This document shows positions 13,001 to 22,127 of a DNA stretch of 64,000 nt, piece after piece. Position 1 is the first letter of the stretch. Every line of letters begins with the position of its first letter. Where the stretch lies: positions 43,017,154-43,081,153 of the forward strand of contig CM072887.1 of the NCBI GenBank assembly GCA_037013685.1. Direction: 5' to 3'. Source of the DNA: Acridotheres tristis. Taxonomy: Eukaryota > Chordata > Aves > Passeriformes > Sturnidae. The notes under the pieces were generated by a model, which worked only from the letters and a program-made list of their open reading frames with translations, was not told where the DNA came from and made no database searches. Position numbers and translations under genes: made by a program.

Positions 13001-16000
13001 CTGTATTTTTAGACACCATCAAAAGAGTGACAAAATAAATCTAATGGACAAGCATGAGAGCAGCACTAAAACATAATATTAAGACTTAATGTTCAATTAA
13101 TACTGCAGGACTTTAATTTACGGAGGAAAGCTGGAATTTAAAAATAAAGTTCAAACTTAAGAATTGTGAATACACAGGTTGTGTAGAACTTCAACAGGTG
13201 CAATATAAAAAAAATCCATTTTTCTAATACCCAAGAGATTGCTGTATTTTTTTTTAATTCTTTTAAAAATAGTGGTTTTTATTAATGCAGATTAACTTAC
13301 TTTCAGATGCAGCTGTCTTAAGGTACTCTCCCACAAGACTGTGCACATATTGACATAATGATGATGTCTCCTGACGTTCCAAATCAGAGGTTCCAGATTT
13401 ACTGAAGCACCTGTCATTCACTTGCAACCAACTGCAAAGCTGAATTCAGAACAGTATGTTACTGCTTGACCACGTCTGGCAGCTGTGCACTGGCATCACT
13501 GATTTAACAGCAGCACACCAGAGCACTGGTAAACACAAACTCTCACATCAGCAAACCCACACACTGCAAGAGGTGACACCAGAGCTACCTCGAGCCTTAG
13601 CACATAACTCCCTTCTAACTACACACAGAAAAATGTTCTTCCAGAGGGTAGCTCAGAGCACCCCCAAAAAGTCAGTGGTACCAATATAAGAAAAACAACA
13701 ACTTCTAAAATTAAGCAAGACTGGTAAAAATTCCCTTATCTCAAAAGGGTTTCTTCCAATCAAGTGTTATTTAGTCAGATCAGCTTTTTTTTTTTAACTT
13801 GTATGCCAAAAATGAATGTAGCAAGATGAAATGCACAGTACACATGACAAGAAGACGCTATGCAAAAAAATCACTTTATCATTATATGGCTGCACAAGTA
13901 ATCAAAAGTTATGGCTACACAAGCAGTTGGTTCTAATATATACTATATAAAAAAATATTTAATCTTTGAACTTTTATTGACAGCATTTTATATCTTGCAA
14001 GACATAAAATACGTATCTTGTGAAAATTTATGATGTACAATCTCACTCTACGTAGTATGCACATTTTTCCCTTTGAGATTATCCTACCAGTGATGGGTTT
14101 GATGAACATAAGGTCTCACCTCTGTCCATAACAAAGTATCTCTCCTTAGGGACTCCTCTGGTCTAAGGGACAGAAGAAAGCTTGAAACTTCTGGGAAGGA
14201 CACTTTCTCCTGAAGAAATTAATCAAGATACAATAGCTGCCAACATAACATACAACAAATAAAACCTATATGACAATTCAGGAAGTTTGCCTTTATCTGG
14301 CAAGTTTCAGTAGAAGAAATTTACTTTTTCCTTTTCGTGACTGAGATTAATTTCTGCCTCTTTGGGACTAACTTATCAGTAACCAAGGAACAAACTTTAA
14401 TTTTCCCAAGTATTAAAGTCTATCTGAAAATAAATGAATGACTGTAAGAATAGTGCTATTCACTGATGATACCTTTTAAATTAATGTAGGTAAATTGTTA
14501 AGAATCACTCATAAGTACTATTTCTGCATTTCTAAAGAGAAATTCAGACAAGTTTATAGCCATAACACAATATGGAAGACAACTTATTTAGCTATAAAAC
14601 AAAAAAATATGAATACTCTGATTACTGAATAAGTACAGTCCTGCTATTTTAACAATAATGGTAGTTTTATCATTCTGGTATCACAAATACTTTTATTATT
14701 AGGAACTACAGGAAAGTCTATTTAGTTTCTATCCGTTAAAACCTGAGTTGATATAGTAGATATTAAATAATATCCTGTTATGATAACTACCACATGAAAA
14801 CCCCACAATGAAACATCAACTAATAAAACTTAATGAAAAAAAGTATTTCTTAAGGAAAACCAAAGATAAGAGAAGCATACATACTTGCATAGCACAATTT
14901 AAATAGTCATTAAAAAAACCTGCAAATCCAGCAAAACCAGTATAAATACTGTATTTAGCAATTTTTGAATACTGTTGACCCTGTTAAAGTGTCACTGTAT
15001 TTCTGTTATATCAGGGAAAAAGAAAAAACAAAAAATAAAACACAAAGCCCCAAACTGACCACATCTGTCAAATGCATAGTTGTTTGAAGAAGATAGCACT
15101 GAGCAGCTCCACGCAACAGAATCTGATGTGTAATCATAGTACACTGGAGGACATCTCTGCAAAGAGGAAAAATACACACTGTATAAATCACACACTTAAA
15201 AATGTAAACATTTTCATATCTTTTCTAATTATTAACCATTTTAAATACATTAGATTGCATGTAACAGACACTCTATTAAGTATGGCACAAACACTGCCTG
15301 ATCAGACCACAAACAATCCAGAACCAAGACTACTGTTACACGTACTTTCAAAAACTGATAATAAAACTTGGATAAGCATAAACCTGACAAAACAGGGGGA
15401 GAAGAAAGAACAAAACAAAAACTAAAGGAACAATCCCCATGATCACATCAGTTCAGATTGGTAATTTAGTATTAGCATTTCTGTCTGTAATAACAAGTAT
15501 ATAGATGTTTGGCCTCAAAATCTTACTCAAGCAAAAAGGAACTTTCAGTGATCTTTCATCAGCAAAGACATGTCCAACATCTTTTTTTCTTTTTGTAAAC
15601 TGCTTCTATCCAATATTCCTTCAACCACCAGTAAGATTTTATTTAAACCTCCAAATTTGATTAAACTAGAATGACAACTGATTTTTAGTGGCTCAAGGAA
15701 GTGAAAGCAGACACTTAGGAAATATCAATGTGATTAAGTCCACAGCAAAGCCAAGAACTTTTACCTAGACTTTTATTTAGAAATCTTTCAGTTTCCAGCA
15801 TTGTGGGCTGTCCCCCACAGCCTCAACTGCTATTAAACCAGGCTGTAATATAACTAGAAGCAAATGAAGAACTGTGATATATATCAACCAGGAACTGTGG
15901 AAGACTGGGGAAAAATTATTCTAAAAAAAGTAGCAACTATGAAGATCTAAAACGCAAAAACCCAAATTTTTTAAACTTCATACAGAGATAGAAATACATT

Positions 16001-19000
16001 GGTTCTTGAATTGCTTTCCTCTGCCAATCAAACATAAAGGAGACAGAACCTTATATTCCCATGCACAACCATCCCTTCAGAAGTAACAAACATGAATCAA
16101 ATTCTGTCTCTCCAGACTGTCAGCACATTTCTTTGGAAGAAGGCTGTAAGAACACAATGCAGTACATATTTTACCTTAAAGCATGAAGTCCTTCAGCACC
16201 AAGTACTTTACATGCAGGGATAGATGCCAAAGCCATAGAAAGAAACAAAATAGGAACAGCACACCAGTGCCTACTTGTCATCTTCTGAATAAATTTTAAC
16301 AGGAAGCTACCTTAAAATAAAAGTGAACAGAACAACCCTGTGTGATTTTGTGTTCTCCAATGCTTTTAAATAACATGAACTCCAGCAGAAGAGTGCTATT
16401 ATAATTTCTGACAATTAAATGAAAGACAACAGAATAATTTCCTAATTATTTCAATGAAAAAGTAACATTCCAAAGAAGTCTGTCAGCAAGGTGATATGAT
16501 TCAGAGACAAATAGAAATAAACCTAATTTTGACTCTGGTCATCTGCACTAACCACCATGTTCAGAAATGGAATTTTAACGCAATTGTTTTAAGTACTAAA
16601 CAATCTTTTTTAAGTTGCTAAACTAAACTTTTTTAAGTTGCTATTGAGTTTGTGATGTGACTGACCATAGTGATTCAACCAGTGAAATGGATGCTGGAAT
16701 GGGCAGAGCAATTCTCAACAAGCCACCACATCTACAGTTTGTGGAAGCAGGCTCCCCATCTCAAGATTCCTAATCACACACCCCCTGTTTAGTGATAAAA
16801 TACATGCTTTGGGACAGGGCAGAGAAATAGGGCATCTGTGGCATTACAAATACATAAGGTGTTTCCTCACAGAATATGCCTTACACACAGGGTGCTGAAG
16901 AGAGCTGATTCTACCCTTATTTGATCTAATTAGACCAGGTATGAACTTCTGGTTGCCTTCACTTCAGCCTGCACTAGCATCAACATTTGGAACAGTCTCA
17001 GAAATCTCCCTCCACCCAACCTCACTATAAAAGAATCCTTATTTTGTTTCAGCTATTGGACTGGGCTCTTTTGGATATGTCACTATACAAGTCATGACTA
17101 AAAAAGTCTGTCAGATAAAGAAAAACGAATCTCCAAGTATTGTTCGCTTTATATTCTAGGAGCTTATTTGGCCTTTATATTTTTCCATTAATAAAAAGCC
17201 AATCTGCTTCATTTTGCCCCTAGAACAATCCTGTAGCTTAGTACTGCAGGATACCTTAAAGTCTCTGGAAACTCCAGTCAGGGCAACTACTCCTTTTTTT
17301 CTCTCAAGGAAACACTTCCATGACATACCAAAAATGACTCCATAGTTTTTATTTGGTTTTCCTTATTTGAAAAAAGATAAAGGTGAAACTGAAACATACC
17401 TTTTTCTTCTTCTGGAAGAAGAGTGAAATAAGTAGCCAAAAACTTCTGTAACCTCATTCCCAAAGGAGGACAGGCTCCTATTGATTGACCTGGTGTTCTG
17501 TTGGGTTTTAAAACATTAGATACACAACTGGCATATTAACAGCTTTAGGATTAGATATAACAGAATTAATCTAAAATCTAACAGATTTGGAATGTTTAGA
17601 ATTGCCCCTAAACAAAAACAAAGGGGCATTCAGTGACACTCCATGGACCAACAAAGACAACCTATGTCTCATGAGAAGTCTCAGGATCCTGGCTACTATG
17701 GATTAGATCAGTCAAGAGATCCCACAGCTTTCTCTCAGCTTGATATGAACTGTAACAACTTTTTATATTGTGTACTCAAACATACACCCTCCTCTACACA
17801 TGCCAACATGTTTCACCAGAAAGACAGAAGGTAAGAGAGAAGATTAAGATTATGAAGTATTGATTCAACACAGCTCTAACATACTGAAACACTTGGATTT
17901 GCTCCACCTTCTCAATTCCCATGCATATACATCCATGGAAGATACTATAGACTGAGAAGAGAAATGCTTAACTGCTGCAAGAGCCTGCAGAGCTCACATT
18001 AGTCCTGCCATGTTTAGATGAAACAATCTATTGTGACTACACTTCATCCATCATCACCTAATCCAAACTATCACCACTGACAGTCAGTTTTATCCCCCCA
18101 AAAATGAACATATTAATCCATTGAACTCTTTGTTTCATGGGCTTCCCCCACCAGGTCAAGACTGCGACCATCAATTCGACCCAGGGGCATTGAAAATTGC
18201 AACAATCAAGTCTTGTCACTAGATCCACACTTCATTTGTTCACAGCCACCCATTTTTCCTGAAAAATTCTCCCTGTCATTAAGTTTGGCAGCACCATTTT
18301 TTATTAATGTGATTTCCTTTAGCTAAGATTTTACTAATGTATTTAACCAGTATTATTAGATTTGTATTAGTATTATTACTAGTATTACATTATTATTAAT
18401 AATATTTTGTATTAATATTATTATTACATTTGCAGCAATCAATAAATTAAATAACTGATCAATTAAACAAGTGGTTTACCTGCTGTAGAGGGAACTTTCT
18501 GAGAGGGCATCCATTAGAGGTCCAATAACAAACTGAAAAAAGAAACAAGAACAATGGTGAAATGTACATTTCCAAGGCACTAAGACAAACTAGACTTATT
18601 TCACTAGAATTTAAAGGACAGAGCCAGAAATTAAAGAATACTCTTGTTAGTGGCAAATAGTAGAAGCAAAAAGAGGAAGAAACCAAAGAGAAGGAGGGCC
18701 AGGAGAGTAAACAAGAAAAGAGATTTTTCCACTAGACACATTTCACAGAGTATTGCAAAAGATGCAAGCAAATAAAAAATCCTTTTGGGAAACAGATAGA
18801 GAAAATAGATTTAAACGTGAAATAGAAGCACAACAAAGAGACAACATAGCTAAAAAGATTTAGGGTGCACATTAAGGTTGACTTTATTTCAAGTTACCCA
18901 TCAAGAGGCTGATTTAAATTGTATAAATCAGGAATGTTAATGTCTGAGGAGAATGCTCCTATGAAGTTTAAACAGTATAATGCAGATAATTCCTTACTAA

Positions 19001-22000
19001 ACATTGGGCTGGTTGGACTGTCAATACACATGTGACAGCAATAAAAAAAAAACCCTCTAAGATTTAATACCTCTTCCCACATAGAGAATACTTTTATGTA
19101 TTTACTTTATGTAAAGTGTGGGGCTTTTATGTTTTATGGATAGAGTAATACACTGATTAAACTACAGAGACAGAATTTGTCCAACTCCAACTACTGAAGC
19201 AATTAGTGTTAAGATCTATTACAAATTAGAACATTTGTTTATTGTTGCAAGTAATATTAACACCCTTACCTCTGAGAAACCAAGCGAATTTGGAAGATGC
19301 TTTGTTTCATAAAGCTCCAGAAAATGAAGAACTCCTTCCTTTGTCAATGTTTTATTCTCACTCTCAAACATTCGTCTATAAATGCACACATGCCATGAAG
19401 GGTGAAACAGCCAACAACCTGTTTACAAAAAAGAAATTCTTCTGAACTGACACAGAACTGACAGTGGCACACTAACACATAACATACTGACATTCTGGAC
19501 AATGTTATAGTCTATTCACAGGACATTTCAAAAAGATAACTACAGCTATTTATTTTATAGAAACAGCCCACTAAATCTAATTTCAAAATTATCACAGTTT
19601 TCCAAAGTTACTCTCTACTTTATTAGTTACAAATTAAAATTAGTTACAAATTAAAAAGTGCCATATGCTTCTTCCTGCAACTCTATTCATACCAATGTAT
19701 TTACCTACAGAAGTTTCACTTTAATAGTCTTTCCACTTTAGAAATCTCTAACATCTTGCACCACTTAATTACATGTGCTGATGTGCCCTAGACACACTGT
19801 CTCAGCACTCGTTTTATTTATCCTCTCCTCACTTCTAACAAATCGAGTTGGAGTTTTTTTTTTCCCTTTTACAAAGTTGTCCAGGTGAATTGTCTTCTAC
19901 AACCCCAAATATCTCTGGCTTTATTTTCACATTATCTTAAGTCAAGCAAAATACAGTGGCAAATGACTATTTATTAGGATCTTCTGACAGAAAAATAGTA
20001 TTCCAAGACAACATAGTAAGCAACAAATATATGCTAGGATTTCTTCTCAGAGCAGAGTGGTCACTGCCTATGCATATTTGCCAAACAACCTACGCACAGA
20101 GCAGAACCACAAAAACTGGAACAGCCACCGAGAAAATACCTAACTTGAGAAAAAAAATATTACAAAAAGCTGCTACTAAAACAGAAGAAGTAAACAGAGA
20201 AGTGTAACTTAACTCACTAATATTAAAGAGGTTAAGTAGAAAAAGTTACATCTTACCTTTATCACCTGATATAGCAAGGTCGTATAAACTGTTTAGTTTT
20301 GGTAATACTGGCTTTATGACGTGGATCTGAAATGCAAATCAGGTATAAATAGTTTATATCACAAACCCAGGAGCTTACTTGGACTAGAATTTACTATCAG
20401 TAGCATTAATACAGCAATTCACAATAGAAATACATTTAAATAAACCTGCAAAGCCTGTGGTATGCAACAATCCGTTGAAAAACACCTAATACTTCAATAC
20501 TACCATATTTTAAGAACAATACTAACAACTACCTATTCCTCAAAATTAAAACAGCACAAATATCTCAAATTAAGCATTCAACTTAACAATATCTCAGTTA
20601 CAGGACAATCATGTACAAATAACATAAAATAACTACAGGGAGGTGGGCACACTAGTAACAGTTAACACCCCAATACCATACAATTATGGAAGCCTCAAGT
20701 CAACAGGAATCTTTCTGCCAAGTATGCTGGACTGTTAATCCAAGGCCACAGGTACTTTACCATACAGACACAGTCCCCTCTCTCCAAGAGAGGTTGTTAA
20801 GTGCAATAACTTGATTTTTCATTAATCTGGTTACCCTGGACTTGCAATTACCTGCACTCCAGGCTTCTGTCATTGCATTAACCAGATGTATTCCGATGAC
20901 AGAGAGAAGTTCTGAATTTACTCCCTATGAATGACATATGCTGTGTTCTGAATATTTAAGAATTGAAACAAAAGTATTCCAGTTAATGCTGACTTAGATG
21001 CATTCAGTCACCAAAACTGGAAACACTCTGCCCTACAAAAACATTCACATACGCCACAAGTGAGGTAGCACGTCCATCTAAGATGGGCACAGATTTTACA
21101 GCGCTCCTACCTGGTTTCCTTCCAAAGTTTCCATTATCAAAATATAAGTTTCCCAAAACTGCAGGAGTTGCTCGTTTTTCTCAGCAGACCACCAGAACAG
21201 ACTCGATTCTAAGGACAAAAAAGACGAGGACAGGTGTTTCTCCGGGTCCCGCTCGCCGTCGCGCCGCCCGCCCTCCCGCCCGGCCGTACCGTGTCCGCCG
21301 TCCGTGGGGCAGCGCAGCTCGGCGCGCTGCCCGCCGCTCAGGTCCAGCGCTCTCTTCAGCAGGTAGCGGGCCCGCTTGCGGCACAGCCCGTCCCGCTCCG
21401 TCAAGCCCTCCTGCACCAGCCGCCAGAACCGCGGGCACAGCCGCGCGTCCAGCCCCGGCCCGGCGGGGCCCCGCGGCAGCAGCGCGTCCGCCAAGGCGCT
21501 CATGGCCAGCAGCGCCCGCCCGGCCCGCGGCGCCCCGCCCGCGCCCAGCAGCCCCTCCCAGACGCGCGGCAGCGCCGCGCCGTTCGCGCCCAGCGCCGGC
21601 AGCAGCCGCCCGGCCACCAGCGCCGCCGCCGCCTCGCCCTCGCCCTCCTCCCGCACCAGCGCCAGCGCCGCCGCCGCGCACCGCGACAGCAGCTCCGGCT
21701 CCTCCAGCCGCGGCGCCGCCGCCACCAGCGCCTCCACCGCCGCCTCCTCCGCGCCCGCCCCGCCGCCCGCCGCCAGCTCGGCCAGCGCGTCGCGGGCCAG
21801 GCGGGCTGCCAGCGGCGCCCCGCAGAGCTGCACGCAGTGCCGCAGCGCGCCTCTCGCCGCCCGCGCCGCCCGCACCCTTTCGCCGCTGCCCGCCGCGCCC
21901 TCCCCGCCCCGCAGCAGCGGCCGGCACCGCTCCAGCGCCACCTCCCAGGCCGCCCGCCGCAGCGCCTCCGCCTCGCCCGCCGCCGCCGGCCCGCCCGCCG

Positions 22001-22127
22001 CCAGGCGCTGCAGCAGCAGGCGCAGCGCCTCCGCCCGCTCGGCGGAGAGCGGCGCGCTGAGCGCCCGCAGCAGCGCGGCGCGGTCCCCGCAGCGGGACAG
22101 CAGCGTGTCCGCCAGCACCACCTCCAT
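942..22127 (-). CDS. TARBP1: TARBP1, 5' two-thirds (19 coding exons; 3' part lies off the left edge)
   Basis: Probable tRNA (guanosine-18-2'-O)-methyltransferase TARBP1, also known as TAR RNA-binding protein 1 and the vertebrate counterpart of yeast Trm3. The coding segments join as exons 1-19: 21290-22127, 21111-21208, 20257-20326, 19270-19418, 18480-18532, 17400-17497, 16175-16310, 15060-15156, 14120-14209, 13301-13439, 11567-11663, 11099-11274, 8010-8107, 7311-7472, 5706-5899, 4782-5037, 4509-4697, 1165-1361 and 942-1013. They total 3,209 nt, or 1,069 codons plus 2 nt, without an internal stop. The order and sequence follow human TARBP1 (about 1,620 residues, recalled) from the first methionine, with strongly conserved blocks such as [17 protein letters not shown] and [20 protein letters not shown]. 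In this family the N-terminal two-thirds is alpha-helical repeat and the C-terminus is the SpoU methyltransferase. Only the helical part lies here, so no catalytic motif can be seen. Identity is very secure; the enzymatic role comes from family knowledge. Confidence 0.97.
1165..1361 (-). CDS. TARBP1: TARBP1 exon 18 (residues 981-1045)
   Basis: Encodes [24 protein letters not shown] and [18 protein letters not shown]. Human has IMYKIIEMSAIKTGVF and [18 protein letters not shown]. The acceptor is ttattttcag and the donor gtatga. The 197 bp leave two bases of an Arg codon for exon 19. Confidence 0.97.
1362..4508. other. TARBP1 intron 17 (3.1 kb, the largest complete intron)
   Basis: AT-rich intron with a short (AAAAC)n run at about 1909-1927 and A-rich runs near 3710-3727. 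The residues on its two sides are adjacent in the human protein, so no exon is missing. Nothing else is recognised. Confidence 0.8.
4509..4697 (-). CDS. TARBP1: TARBP1 exon 17 (residues 918-980)
   Basis: A 189-bp, phase-0 exon encoding [38 protein letters not shown] and [10 protein letters not shown]. It is almost identical to human through the [20 protein letters not shown] block. The acceptor is tttatttacag and the donor gtcagt. Confidence 0.98.
4782..5037 (-). CDS. TARBP1: TARBP1 exon 16 (residues 832-917)
   Basis: Encodes [19 protein letters not shown], a variable centre, then [17 protein letters not shown] and MKVLVPK. Human has [19 protein letters not shown] and [17 protein letters not shown]. 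The acceptor is tttttttcacag and the donor gtaaaa. Length is 256 bp, ending in phase 0. Confidence 0.97.
5038..5705. other. TARBP1 intron 15
   Basis: 668 bp. A 112-codon minus-strand open frame (5136-5474) is not flanked by usable splice sites and does not match TARBP1. Nothing else is seen. Confidence 0.75.
5706..5899 (-). CDS. TARBP1: TARBP1 exon 15 (residues 768-831)
   Basis: Encodes [35 protein letters not shown] and [14 protein letters not shown]. Human has QIQRVVSMAALAMVCEAID and LNQTLQKPHAEEQ. The acceptor is ttttccttag and the donor gtatgt. Length is 194 bp; the last two bases join exon 16 as AGC (Ser). Confidence 0.95.
5900..7310. other. TARBP1 intron 14, with an AT-rich patch
   Basis: 1.4 kb. 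About 7055-7300 is almost pure A/T (TATATAATATTATTATG-type sequence) directly after the exon 14 donor. A 99-codon plus-strand open frame at 5993-6292 has no recognisable motif. Confidence 0.8.
7055..7300. repeat. AT-rich low-complexity tract
   Basis: Long run of TA, TAT, ATTA and ATTT words with very few G or C, in TARBP1 intron 14. It is not a clean microsatellite. Confidence 0.75.
7311..7472 (-). CDS. TARBP1: TARBP1 exon 14 (residues 714-767)
   Basis: A 162-bp, phase-0 exon encoding [29 protein letters not shown] and [14 protein letters not shown]. Human has VSDLDRCHLYLMVLTELI and NASIQHLQEMDS. The acceptor is acttctag and the donor gtaatg, which opens into a very AT-rich intron. Confidence 0.97.
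7473..8009. other. TARBP1 intron 13
   Basis: 537 bp of ordinary intronic sequence. No repeat or RNA gene is recognised. Confidence 0.75.
8010..8107 (-). CDS. TARBP1: TARBP1 exon 13 (residues 681-713)
   Basis: Encodes (D)[18 protein letters not shown] then [14 protein letters not shown]; human has EFILRRLTMNELNS. The acceptor is cctccacacag and the donor gtaagt. Length is 98 bp, ending in phase 0. Confidence 0.96.
8108..11098. other. TARBP1 intron 12 (3.0 kb)
   Basis: Ordinary AT-rich intron, except for the perfect 28-bp palindrome at 9125-9152. Exons 12 and 13 join within one codon, so no exon is missing. Confidence 0.8.
9125..9152. repeat. Perfect 28-bp palindrome in TARBP1 intron 12
   Basis: Left arm TGGTTCAATTGTTT is followed without a spacer by its exact reverse complement AAACAATTGAACCA. 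The centre is GTTTAAAC. The symmetry ends sharply at 9124/9153 (A/A). It could extrude as a cruciform, or form a 14-bp hairpin in the transcript. Confidence 0.95.
11099..11274 (-). CDS. TARBP1: TARBP1 exon 12 (residues 622-680)
   Basis: Encodes [36 protein letters not shown] and [17 protein letters not shown]. Human has [19 protein letters not shown] and [16 protein letters not shown]. The acceptor is tttgtgtag and the donor gttagt. The last base pairs with exon 13 to form an Asp codon (TQDDEV, as in human). Confidence 0.96.
11567..11663 (-). CDS. TARBP1: TARBP1 exon 11 (residues 590-621)
   Basis: Encodes [15 protein letters not shown] then [16 protein letters not shown], nearly identical to human [15 protein letters not shown]. 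The acceptor is tttaatcag and the donor is a consensus gtaagt. Both edges split codons. Confidence 0.97.
11664..13300. other. TARBP1 intron 10
   Basis: 1.6 kb of AT-rich intron with short A and T runs. The 67-codon plus-strand open frame at 12582-12785 has no recognisable motif. Confidence 0.75.
13301..13439 (-). CDS. TARBP1: TARBP1 exon 10 (residues 544-589)
   Basis: Encodes [12 protein letters not shown], a divergent Ser-rich middle, then [12 protein letters not shown]. Human reads LCDWLRVNES and AYVKSIVQEYVK. The acceptor is taken as gaattcag at 13441-13440; a second in-phase AG four codons later is less likely because it would drop conserved residues. The donor is gtaagt. Confidence 0.93.
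13440..14119. other. TARBP1 intron 9
   Basis: 680 bp. Only short A and T runs are seen (for example T10 near 13788-13797). Confidence 0.7.
14120..14209 (-). CDS. TARBP1: TARBP1 exon 9 (residues 514-543)
   Basis: A 90-bp, phase-0 exon encoding [25 protein letters not shown] and LLWTE. Human has [21 protein letters not shown] and SLWTE. The acceptor is atttcttcag and the donor gtgaga. Confidence 0.96.
14210..15059. other. TARBP1 intron 8
   Basis: 850 bp of AT-rich intron. Nothing beyond short homopolymer runs is recognised. Confidence 0.7.
15060..15156 (-). CDS. TARBP1: TARBP1 exon 8 (residues 481-513)
   Basis: Encodes [19 protein letters not shown] then [13 protein letters not shown], one of the most conserved stretches of the gene (human [19 protein letters not shown]). 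The acceptor is cctctttgcag and the donor gtcagt. Length is 97 bp, ending in phase 0. Confidence 0.97.
15157..16174. other. TARBP1 intron 7
   Basis: 1.0 kb of ordinary intron. Chance open frames only. Confidence 0.7.
16175..16310 (-). CDS. TARBP1: TARBP1 exon 7 (residues 436-480)
   Basis: Encodes [19 protein letters not shown], then [18 protein letters not shown] and LHAL, matching human [19 protein letters not shown]. The acceptor is ttattttaag and the donor gtaaaa. Length is 136 bp. Confidence 0.97.
16311..17399. other. TARBP1 intron 6, with a local duplication
   Basis: 1.1 kb. It contains the near-tandem repeat at 16595-16643; nothing else is recognised. Confidence 0.7.
16595..16643. repeat. 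Imperfect tandem duplication in intron 6
   Basis: The 16-bp word CTTTTTTAAGTTGCTA occurs at 16605-16620 and again at 16628-16643. ACTAAA lies upstream of each copy; a CAAT insert separates it from the first copy only. Confidence 0.85.
17400..17497 (-). CDS. TARBP1: TARBP1 exon 6 (residues 403-435)
   Basis: Encodes [19 protein letters not shown] then [12 protein letters not shown]. The human counterpart is SPGQPIGSCSPLGLKLQKF and YISLLPEEIK. The acceptor is cccaacag and the donor gtatgt. Both edges split codons (AG|A Arg in, G|GT Gly out). Confidence 0.96.
17498..18479. other. TARBP1 intron 5, with an ATT-rich tract
   Basis: 982 bp. The low-complexity tract at 18350-18428 lies 50-130 bp downstream of the exon 5 donor. 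Otherwise ordinary. Confidence 0.75.
18350..18428. repeat. (TATTA)/(ATT)-type low-complexity tract
   Basis: Degenerate ATT, TATTA and TAATA words with almost no G or C, including a short AT palindrome around ATTATTAATAAT. Confidence 0.8.
18480..18532 (-). CDS. TARBP1: TARBP1 exon 5 (residues 386-402)
   Basis: A 53-bp exon encoding [17 protein letters not shown] and two bases of an Arg codon. Human has [18 protein letters not shown]. The acceptor lies after a long T/C run ending tttttcag; the donor is gtaaac. Confidence 0.96.
18533..19269. other. TARBP1 intron 4
   Basis: 737 bp. No repeat, RNA or exon is recognised apart from a short A run. Confidence 0.7.
19270..19418 (-). CDS. TARBP1: TARBP1 exon 4 (residues 336-385)
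   Basis: Encodes (G)[19 protein letters not shown], then [14 protein letters not shown] and LPNSLGFSE. The human block reads [19 protein letters not shown]. The acceptor is tgtaaacag after a T run; the donor is gtaagg. Length is 149 bp and it ends in phase 0. Confidence 0.97.
19419..20256. other. TARBP1 intron 3, with a 17-bp tandem duplication
   Basis: 838 bp. Contains the exact tandem copy at 19622-19655 and a T run at about 19855-19863; otherwise ordinary. Confidence 0.75.
19622..19655. repeat. Exact 17-bp tandem duplication in intron 3
   Basis: ATTAGTTACAAATTAAA occurs twice back to back with no mismatch. This suggests a recent slippage or duplication event. Confidence 0.95.
20257..20326 (-). 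CDS. TARBP1: TARBP1 exon 3 (residues 313-335)
   Basis: Encodes [18 protein letters not shown] followed by ISGDK and the first base of a Gly codon. Human has [18 protein letters not shown] at this place. The acceptor is gcatttcag and the donor gtaaga. The 70 bp leave phase 1, which exon 4 completes as GGT. Confidence 0.97.
20327..21110. other. TARBP1 intron 2
   Basis: 784 bp of ordinary intron; nothing is recognised. Confidence 0.7.
21111..21208 (-). CDS. TARBP1: TARBP1 exon 2 (residues 280-312)
   Basis: Encodes (E)[19 protein letters not shown] then [11 protein letters not shown], close to the human [20 protein letters not shown] block. The acceptor is a pyrimidine-rich run ending in ttag; the donor is gtagga. 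The 98 bp finish the codon split with exon 1 and end in phase 0. Confidence 0.97.
21290..22127 (-). CDS. TARBP1: TARBP1 exon 1 (start codon, residues 1-279)
   Basis: The start is the ATG at 22127-22125. It has G at -3 and +4 (strong Kozak context) and opens [12 protein letters not shown], matching the human N-terminus MEWVLAEALLSQ. The exon is very GC-rich and encodes an Ala/Gly/Leu/Arg-rich segment. Only short blocks match human: [14 protein letters not shown] and RKRARYLL near residue 265. The donor after 21290 is gtacgg and splits codon 280 after its first base. The frame stays open upstream for about 20 codons, but its apparent first residue is a GTG, so no earlier in-frame ATG exists there. 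Long open frames on the opposite strand are by-products of the base composition. Confidence 0.95.
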
